This document shows, piece after piece, positions 8,250-13,344 of a DNA stretch of 13,344 nt. The stretch lies in assembly GCA_019634245.1 (NCBI GenBank), contig JAHQVR010000214.1:1-13344 (forward strand), read 5' to 3'. This DNA comes from Gammaproteobacteria bacterium (GTDB lineage: Bacteria; Pseudomonadota; Gammaproteobacteria; Granulosicoccales; Granulosicoccaceae). A model generated the notes under the pieces. It was not told where the DNA came from. It saw only the letters and a program-made list of their open reading frames with translations, and searched no databases. The first letter of the stretch is position 1. Each line of letters starts with the position of its first letter. The translations under genes were made by a program, and so were the position numbers.

Positions 8250-8255
8250 TATAAT
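8250..8255 (+). promoter_or_regulatory. Possible -10 element of the envelope cluster
   Basis: A perfect TATAAT about 96 bp before the methyltransferase start. No good -35 hexamer lies 16-18 bp upstream and there is no extended -10 TG, so a promoter here would depend on an activator or be weak. Confidence 0.3.
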
Positions 8256-8265
8256 GCCCGTTAGG

Positions 8266-8315
8266 CACCAAGTCGCGTCTCACAGAACACTCGGGACTCA
8301 AGTCCTGAACTTGGT
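8266..8315 (+). promoter_or_regulatory. Structured leader with competing hairpins
   Basis: ACCAAGT (8267-8273) pairs perfectly with ACTTGGT (8309-8315) over a 35-nt interval. A second CAAGT (8299-8303) can instead pair with the same ACTTG (8309-8313) across the 5-nt loop CCTGA, and GGACT/AGTCC (8294-8305) offers a third fold. Mutually exclusive pairings upstream of an operon can be regulatory, but there is no T-run and I recognise no known riboswitch class. Confidence 0.3.
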
Positions 8316-8350
8316 CGCTGTTGCACCGAAACTCACACAACCATATTGAT

Positions 8351-9013
8351 ATGAACATTCAGCAAGCTCGCAGCAATATGATCGAACAACAGGTACGCCC
8401 TTGGGACGTGCTCGATCAACGTGTGCTCGATGTGCTGGCGGATATTCCGCGGGAAAAGTTTGTCAACGAAGAGCATCATGGACTGGCTTACAGTGACTTC
8501 CAATTGCCCATCGGTTTTGGGCAGACATTATTCAAACCCACGCTCGATGGCCGCCTGCTGCAAACGCTTGCCATTAATGTCACCGATTCAGTGCTTGAGA
8601 TTGGCTCAGGCAGTGGTTACTTAACGGCGTGCATTGCTCGGCTGGCCCGTCGCTGCGACACGGTTGAAATTCACCCTGAACTCGCTGCTATGGCTAACGG
8701 CCGTTTAACTGCGCTGGGCATCGCCAATGTCACCATGCACCAACTGGATGCGTCCGAAGAATGGGATGCTGATGACCACTACGATGCGATTGCCCTGGGT
8801 GGATCTTTGGAATCGATTCCTGAGTTCTACCAGAATAAAATGGCCATTGGTGGCCGGCTTTTTGCGGTATTAGGCAAATCCGACCAGCCGACCATGGAAG
8901 CAGTGTTACTCACTCGTCTTAGTGAAACGGAATGGACCACAGACAGCCTGTTCGAAACCAAGATCGATCCACTTGTCAATTTCGCAACCGCAGAACCGCT
9001 CTTTGTGTTCTAA
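8351..9013 (+). CDS. Protein-L-isoaspartate O-methyltransferase family protein
   Basis: A 220-residue SAM-dependent methyltransferase of the PCMT family; true members methylate isoaspartyl residues in damaged proteins to start repair. The SAM-binding motif VLEIGSGSGY is at residues 81-90. The family's N-terminal feature is kept as YSDFQLPIGFGQT (47-59). The segment after it, normally ISQP in active enzymes, reads LFKP (60-63), losing the conserved Ser thought to contact substrate. This may be a paralogue with another substrate. The ATG at 8351 is preferred over one ten codons upstream because the protein then begins MNIQQARSNMIEQQVRPWDV, the usual start of this family. tolC follows after 52 bp, an association I recall from other gammaproteobacteria. 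Confidence 0.85.
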   Translation: MNIQQARSNMIEQQVRPWDVLDQRVLDVLADIPREKFVNEEHHGLAYSDFQLPIGFGQTLFKPTLDGRLLQTLAINVTDSVLEIGSGSGYLTACIARLARRCDTVEIHPELAAMANGRLTALGIANVTMHQLDASEEWDADDHYDAIALGGSLESIPEFYQNKMAIGGRLFAVLGKSDQPTMEAVLLTRLSETEWTTDSLFETKIDPLVNFATAEPLFVF

Positions 9014-9065
9014 GCTTTGATCATGGCCAGCGGCTGTCGAACACCGGCTCTCAATTAACGGCTTT

Positions 9066-10367
9066 ATGGCAATGATGCGAACAATTTTTTTATTAGTAGC
9101 TAGCCTGATTTTTTCAGGAACCACTACAGCAGCAGATTTAAAAGACATCTATCTGCAAGCAAAGGAATACGACCCCACTATTCAAGCAGCCGTGTTAAAC
9201 CACGCGGCAGCCAGGGAACGATTGCCAATAGCAAAATCGGCGTTCAAACCGTCTATCAATCTGGGTGCCGATGCGAGCCTGAACGACGTCAATTCCGACC
9301 TTTCAGGTAACTTTGTATCCACCCGCATCACCTTATCTGTGTCGCAATCTCTTTTTAACAAGACCAACAATGCTCTGATAGACCAAGCAGAAGCCAGCGC
9401 CTTGCAAGCCGATGCAGTATTGCGTGTGGAAGAACAAAACTTAATCATCCGCGTAGCCACCGCTTATTTCGAGGTGCTTCGAGCACAAGCTGGTTTGGCG
9501 TTCAGCCAGGCAGAACTCGATGCAATACAGCGTCAAAGATTGCAAGCGGAAAAGCGCTTTGATGTTGGATTAGTCACCATTACCGACGTCCGTGATGCGC
9601 AAGCACAATACGACCTTGCTGTGGCACAGGAAGTTGCCGCTAAAACCGCGCTCGAAAATGCCCAAGAAACTCTATTAGTACTCACTGGGTCAAACCCTGG
9701 GCCACTCAGTGTACTGTCTGACGAATTTGCTCTCGTCAGCCCAGATCCGGCTGATATCAATATCTGGGTCGATCGAGCCCGCGAACAAAATCTAGAGCTG
9801 GCTATTTCTCGATTGGCACTTCAATCGGCAAATAGCGTTGTTGATGCTCAAAGGGGGGCTCGTTATCCGACGTTGGATTTACAGGCCATCGCGACATCAA
9901 GTACCACAGAGCAGACAGGGCGCAGTGATGTAGACGCTGGAGAGCTTCGGCTAGAATTCCGTTTACCACTGTATTCAGGTGGTCTGATAAATGCGGAGGT
10001 TGCGCAGGCCAAAGCTGAAGCGGCGGCCAGCGAACAAGAGCTGGCGCTACAAGAGTTATCTGCGGTGCAACAAACACGCAATGCTTACCGTGGTGTTCTG
10101 TCGAACATCAGCCGGGCGAAAGCGTTAGGACAAGCGCTGATTTCGACTGAAAAATCGGCCGAAGCCACCGATGCTGGATTTCGAGCAGGAACGCAAACCT
10201 CAGTGGATGTGCTGCGCGCACTTCGCGATACCTTCAGCGCCAAAACTGATTTCGTCAACGCTCGCTACGATTACATCATCAACGCGCTGAACCTTAAAGC
10301 CGCAGCCGGCACGTTGAACGAAGAAGACTTATTCGAAATCAACAACCTACTAACACCTCAACCGTAA
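9066..10367 (+). CDS. tolC: TolC-family outer-membrane efflux protein
   Basis: Forms the trimeric outer-membrane channel and periplasmic tunnel used by tripartite efflux pumps and type I secretion. It has 433 residues, somewhat shorter than E. coli TolC. Residues 1-23 form a signal peptide with likely cleavage after TTTAA. Two outer-membrane-efflux repeats follow (about 24-215 and 225-425), Ala/Gln/Glu-rich and heptad-like as expected for the alpha-helical barrel. Features such as AYFEVLRAQAGLAFSQAELD and RFDVGLVTITDVRDAQAQYD are typical of the first repeat. FRAGTQTSVDVLRALRDTFS is the matching element of the second. ATG codons at 9066, 9072 and 9075 are all possible; the last gives a conventional signal peptide beginning MRT. 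It probably shares a transcript with the genes on either side. Confidence 0.92.
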   Translation: MAMMRTIFLLVASLIFSGTTTAADLKDIYLQAKEYDPTIQAAVLNHAAARERLPIAKSAFKPSINLGADASLNDVNSDLSGNFVSTRITLSVSQSLFNKTNNALIDQAEASALQADAVLRVEEQNLIIRVATAYFEVLRAQAGLAFSQAELDAIQRQRLQAEKRFDVGLVTITDVRDAQAQYDLAVAQEVAAKTALENAQETLLVLTGSNPGPLSVLSDEFALVSPDPADINIWVDRAREQNLELAISRLALQSANSVVDAQRGARYPTLDLQAIATSSTTEQTGRSDVDAGELRLEFRLPLYSGGLINAEVAQAKAEAAASEQELALQELSAVQQTRNAYRGVLSNISRAKALGQALISTEKSAEATDAGFRAGTQTSVDVLRALRDTFSAKTDFVNARYDYIINALNLKAAAGTLNEEDLFEINNLLTPQP

Positions 10368-10393
10368 ACCGCACCTGATCACACTGGGTAAGA

Positions 10394-11338
10394 ATGCCGA
10401 AGGATAACCCTTCATTGGACAGCGCGGGAATGTCCTTCCCTTGGCAATCCTACTGGCACCCGAAATACTGGCCTACCTGGGCCTCTATCGGTCTGTTTTG
10501 GTTGCTGTCCCGTGGATCACTCGATACTCAGCTTCGTTTGGGACGTGGATTCGGGCGCCTGCTGTGGAAAGTACTACCCAGTCGCCGTGGTATAACCATA
10601 ACCAATTTAGAACTGGCATTTCCGAATAAAACCCCAGAGCAAATCAATACATTAGGACATCTAACCTACCAACATATTGGTATGGGTATTTTCGAAGCCG
10701 CGTATCTGTGGTTTCGCCCTATCGACAATCTGAACGAACGATTTAGCCTTGTGGGTACAGAGCACTTGGAATCAGCCATGGCTACCGGAAAAGGCGTCAT
10801 CTTGCTTCAGGCACATTTTTCTTCTCTTGAAGTTCTCGGGGGAATATTGGGCAGACGTTGGCCCATATCAGCAGTGTATGACAAACCTAAAAACCCGCTG
10901 TATGCCCATCACATTGAATTTCAACGCCTGCGACACTTAAATGGATTAGTCGACAACCAAGATATCCGAACAATGATCCGTCGATTGAAGCGTGGTGAAA
11001 TCGTCTGGTATTCACCAGATCAAACCGTTCATCCACGACACGGTGGGATTGCTACTCGCTACTTTAAGCAGGATGTACTCACCACCGCCGGAACTGCACG
11101 TATCGCCGCAATGACCGGTGCCACTATTATTCCTTTACTTCCCATTCGGCACCCAAAGGGTCAGTCATATACCGTTGAGTTTCTGCCACCACTAGAACTT
11201 GATTTAAGTGATTCAACTGCAGCAACCCAGGCCGTCAATGATTTGTTTGAGTCGCAAGTCAGAGCTCACCCCGAACAGTATTTCTGGGTACATAAGCGGT
11301 TCAAACCCCCTCCGAGTGCTGGACCATCACCGTATTGA
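10394..11338 (+). CDS. lpxL: Lipid A biosynthesis lauroyl/myristoyl acyltransferase (LpxL/HtrB family)
   Basis: Inner-membrane enzyme that adds a secondary acyl chain from acyl-ACP to Kdo2-lipid IVA. It has 314 residues, close to E. coli LpxL. A hydrophobic segment near 28-38 anchors it. The catalytic HX4E motif is His141-Glu146 (AHFSSLEVLGG). Further family signatures are NLELAFP (71-77), VWYSPDQ (204-210), the TAGTARIAAMTGA stretch and a closing YFWVHKRFK. LpxL versus LpxM cannot be settled by eye. The first 12 residues may not be translated, since Met13 (10430) is an alternative start. Its TGA overlaps the waaA ATG by one base. Confidence 0.88.
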   Translation: MPKDNPSLDSAGMSFPWQSYWHPKYWPTWASIGLFWLLSRGSLDTQLRLGRGFGRLLWKVLPSRRGITITNLELAFPNKTPEQINTLGHLTYQHIGMGIFEAAYLWFRPIDNLNERFSLVGTEHLESAMATGKGVILLQAHFSSLEVLGGILGRRWPISAVYDKPKNPLYAHHIEFQRLRHLNGLVDNQDIRTMIRRLKRGEIVWYSPDQTVHPRHGGIATRYFKQDVLTTAGTARIAAMTGATIIPLLPIRHPKGQSYTVEFLPPLELDLSDSTAATQAVNDLFESQVRAHPEQYFWVHKRFKPPPSAGPSPY

Positions 11339-12597
11339 TGAACACTCTAAGGCCAACTAGCTTCTACAGAATTGCAGCGATATGTCTACTACCAGCCTAT
11401 GCCATTCATGCGTTGCTCCGTGCGAACAAAGACGGTGGTCGCCGCTATTTTAAAGAACGGTTTGGCGTATTTTCAAAGGATTCTCAACCCCGCACATGGA
11501 TTCACACGGCATCCGTTGGAGAAGTGTTAACAGCTCAACCGCTAATTAAAGCTCTTCTAGAGAAACATCCGGATCGGTATTTTTTGATAACGACCAACAC
11601 TCCGACAGGTTATGGGCGAGTTAAAACTACACTGATAGATCATTATCCAGACCAGATTATTCATCGTTATCTGCCCATCGATGTTGGCTTTTCGACGCAG
11701 CGGATGTTCAAACAGCACACCATCAAAGAGTCCTACGTGGTAGAAACGGAATTGTGGCCCTGGTTGTATGCTCAAGCGGCAACCAATCAAACGCCCATTA
11801 CGATCATCAACGCACGGCTCACCGCCAAAACACTTAAGGCAAGCAAGGGGCTACTTGGTTCAGCGTATCGCCGAGCGTTAGGCGCTGTTCGGGTACTTGC
11901 CCGCAGCGCCACCGATGCAGCGAACTATAATCAAATTGGAGTGCAACACCAGCGTATCACCACTATCGGTGACCTTAAGTTTGCAGACAATCGAAGTGGT
12001 GATGAACGCAAACTCATTGACATGCCCTATTGCATTGCAGCTTCGACCCACCCAGACGAAGAACTGCAATTGGCTAGAGCATGGCTCACCAGACAATCAG
12101 ATCAGCTGCTGGTGATTGCACCGCGTCACGTTGAACGTGGCGAACAGCTACATAAATCCCTAACTGAGTTGTGCCAGGACCTGAACATGTCTGGTTCCAC
12201 GTTGGTCAACGATCTACGCAGCGACGGCGCAATCCCGTCGCCCGACTCAAAGCTTTACTTGGCGGATACTCTGGGTGAACTCGCTTCTTGGTATGCGTTT
12301 GCGCAGGCAGCCTTTGTGGGTGGATCGCTGGTGGATCGTGGTGGCCATAATGTGCTCGAACCGATGTTTGCCAATTGCCCTATTGTGGTTGGGCCGCACA
12401 CTAAAAATTTTCCTGACGCAGTGGCTATGCTTGAGCAACAGAACGCCATTGAAAAATGTGCTAACGCTGAAGATGTGGTAGATTTTTTACAGACAATGGC
12501 CTTAAATCCCGACCAACGGCAAATAAAAAAGGCTGCCTTGAAACAGGCAGCCCTAAGTATCGATCAAATTCTTGTGCGCTATCTAGACCACATGTAA
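11338..12597 (+). CDS. waaA: 3-deoxy-D-manno-octulosonic acid (Kdo) transferase
   Basis: GT30-family enzyme that transfers Kdo from CMP-Kdo to lipid IVA on the cytosolic face of the inner membrane. It has 419 residues, the usual length. An N-terminal hydrophobic anchor lies around 10-28. The donor/acceptor signatures are WIHTASVGE (54-62, Glu62 being the expected catalytic base), ETELWPWL (136-143), NARLT (158-162), GDLKF (211-215), STHPDEE (236-242), APRHVERG (261-268) and DTLGEL followed by GGHNVLEP and GPHTKNF. The ATG at 11338 overlaps the lpxL stop (TGATG), so coupled translation is likely; a TTG one codon earlier is less likely. The last 25 codons contain the terminator of the opposing gene pair. 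Confidence 0.95.
   Translation: MNTLRPTSFYRIAAICLLPAYAIHALLRANKDGGRRYFKERFGVFSKDSQPRTWIHTASVGEVLTAQPLIKALLEKHPDRYFLITTNTPTGYGRVKTTLIDHYPDQIIHRYLPIDVGFSTQRMFKQHTIKESYVVETELWPWLYAQAATNQTPITIINARLTAKTLKASKGLLGSAYRRALGAVRVLARSATDAANYNQIGVQHQRITTIGDLKFADNRSGDERKLIDMPYCIAASTHPDEELQLARAWLTRQSDQLLVIAPRHVERGEQLHKSLTELCQDLNMSGSTLVNDLRSDGAIPSPDSKLYLADTLGELASWYAFAQAAFVGGSLVDRGGHNVLEPMFANCPIVVGPHTKNFPDAVAMLEQQNAIEKCANAEDVVDFLQTMALNPDQRQIKKAALKQAALSIDQILVRYLDHM
12525..12554 (-). terminator. Strong intrinsic terminator of the decarboxylase genes, inside waaA
   Basis: On the minus strand GGCTGCC (12552-12546), an 8-nt loop and GGCAGCC (12537-12531) form a perfect GC-rich 7-bp stem, followed directly by six T and then ATTTG. 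Flanking G-T and A-T pairs can extend it to nine. It starts about 62 bp after the beta-subunit stop. On the plus strand there is no T-run, so waaA transcripts would not stop here. Confidence 0.85.
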
Positions 12598-12615
12598 TGG
12601 CGACGCAGGCTCACT

Positions 12616-13170
12616 TCAGGACTTGACAGTCTCCATGAATCGATGACGAATGACCACTGGATCTAATGTGATTACAGGCAATTTCACATTACCCGATTCG
12701 CACTTACAGACGATGATAGTCATTTTCTTGCTGGCTATAGCGGTTTTCAACACCTCCGGAGTATCCTCTGCTTGGCACTCCACAACATTCTCACAACCAC
12801 AAGCGCTAGCCACAGCACTCAGCGATGTTTTCTTACCGGCATAGGTGGGTTGATCGCCAGTAGATCCATAACTACCATTATCAATAATAAGTAAAATAAA
12901 GTTGTCAGCTACGTTGTTGGCGATGGTGGGAAGTGTTCCCAAATTTGTCAACACTGAACCATCACCGTCGATAGAGATCACGGTTTTGTCTTGCGCTAAT
13001 GCGACTCCAAGCCCGATTGATGATGCCAGACCCATCGTGCCCAGCATATAAAAGTTGCTCGGCTGATCATCAATAGAATGCAGCTCCTGACTGGGCAATC
13101 CTATATTACAAACCACCAATTCATTCCGAATAATGGGTGCGATTTCTTTTAAAACTTCTGAACGAATCAT
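12616..13170 (-). CDS. comE: Sulfopyruvate decarboxylase beta subunit-like (ThDP-binding)
   Basis: C-terminal thiamine-diphosphate domain of a two-subunit decarboxylase that would convert sulfopyruvate to sulfoacetaldehyde and CO2. It has 184 residues. The ThDP/Mg motif begins GDGS (69-72) and closes with DNGSYGSTGDQPTY (97-110), the latter typical of the sulfopyruvate/phosphonopyruvate decarboxylase group. MLGTMGLASSIGLGVAL (42-58) is also characteristic, and the tail LPVITLDPVVIRHRFM fits. The ATG at 13170 is chosen over a TTG at 13188 because GGGG lies about 10 bases upstream and the alpha stop is two bases before it. The phosphonate analogue, phosphonopyruvate decarboxylase, is usually one fused chain, so the split form favours ComDE; substrate is still inferred. 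The gene symbol is by homology. Confidence 0.82.
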   Translation of the reverse strand: MIRSEVLKEIAPIIRNELVVCNIGLPSQELHSIDDQPSNFYMLGTMGLASSIGLGVALAQDKTVISIDGDGSVLTNLGTLPTIANNVADNFILLIIDNGSYGSTGDQPTYAGKKTSLSAVASACGCENVVECQAEDTPEVLKTAIASKKMTIIVCKCESGNVKLPVITLDPVVIRHRFMETVKS

Positions 13171-13172
13171 AA

Positions 13173-13344
13173 TCAGTACCCCTGCCAAAACGAAGCATCG
13201 GTCAGAATGGCTACCGGCTTATTGCTCATATAGGTATGCTTAAGAATCAAATCTAATTCTTCCGCATCCTGCTCTTTATGGAAATGATAAGTGGGGATGT
13301 TGAGTTGATTCAGTAGTGCCTTGGTGTGCACCGCCATCTCAACC
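13173..13344 (-). CDS. comD: Sulfopyruvate decarboxylase alpha subunit-like, C-terminal part only
   Basis: Open frame entering from the right edge; the 56 codons visible end in KPVAILTDASFWQGY and a TGA at 13175-13173. It begins VEMAVHTKALLNQLNIPTYH and contains ELDLILKHTYMSNKPVAIL, which fits the end of the N-terminal (pyrimidine-binding) ThDP domain, where such proteins close with a strand reading PVAIL. Two bases separate its stop from the beta-subunit ATG, as expected for co-translated subunits. The identity rests largely on the partner gene. Confidence 0.7.
   Translation of the reverse strand, partial: VEMAVHTKALLNQLNIPTYHFHKEQDAEELDLILKHTYMSNKPVAILTDASFWQGY

Noticed and set aside
8221..8350. 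tRNA or small RNA gene in the methyltransferase leader
   Set aside because: No cloverleaf or T-loop consensus; only local hairpins are present.
1..13344. Mobile elements, CRISPR, toxin-antitoxin or phage genes
   Set aside because: No transposase, integrase, regularly spaced repeats or paired small genes seen; gene content is chromosomal housekeeping and envelope functions.

Overview
The window reads as a chromosomal segment of a gammaproteobacterium, probably marine and free-living. The main evidence is gene order. An rhlB-type DEAD-box helicase is divergent from trxA, which is followed on the same strand by rho, the arrangement known from E. coli and relatives. A second block on the plus strand, isoaspartyl methyltransferase-like gene / tolC / lpxL-type acyltransferase / waaA, builds and equips a Gram-negative outer membrane. 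Base composition is moderate and looks even across the window. I see no insertion sequence, phage gene, tRNA, rRNA or CRISPR array.

Layout. Positions 1-682 hold no convincing gene, only short open frames, one or two of which may be the 3' end of a gene cut by the window edge. Next come a membrane-anchored LysM protein (683-1153, +) and a short-chain dehydrogenase/reductase (1192-1941, +). The SDR overlaps tail to tail with a Bcr/CflA-type drug efflux transporter (1922-3133, -). That transporter diverges from purD (3221-4519, +), and purD converges on rho (4534-5874, -). A 366-bp leader with hairpins and repeats separates rho from trxA (6241-6567, -). trxA diverges from rhlB (6677-8101, +), which ends in a terminator-like double hairpin. 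After a structured spacer the envelope cluster runs from 8351 to 12597. The right edge holds a minus-strand pair: the beta subunit of a two-subunit thiamine-diphosphate decarboxylase of the sulfopyruvate decarboxylase type (12616-13170) and the C-terminal end of its alpha subunit (cut at 13344).

How the genes work together. rho, trxA and rhlB are housekeeping genes (transcription termination, thiol redox, RNA degradation). tolC supplies the outer-membrane duct that efflux pumps use; the Bcr/CflA transporter is an inner-membrane drug exporter. lpxL and waaA act in lipid A-Kdo assembly and are joined by a one-base stop/start overlap, so they are probably translationally coupled. The decarboxylase pair points to metabolism of C3 sulfonates such as sulfolactate or cysteate, common marine organosulfur compounds. 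Its strong intrinsic terminator lies inside the 3' coding end of the opposing waaA gene.

I found no clear new biological system. The points most worth a second look are the terminator embedded in waaA, the methyltransferase paralogue with an altered isoaspartate-methyltransferase motif, the trxA-rho spacer, and the competing hairpins upstream of the methyltransferase gene.
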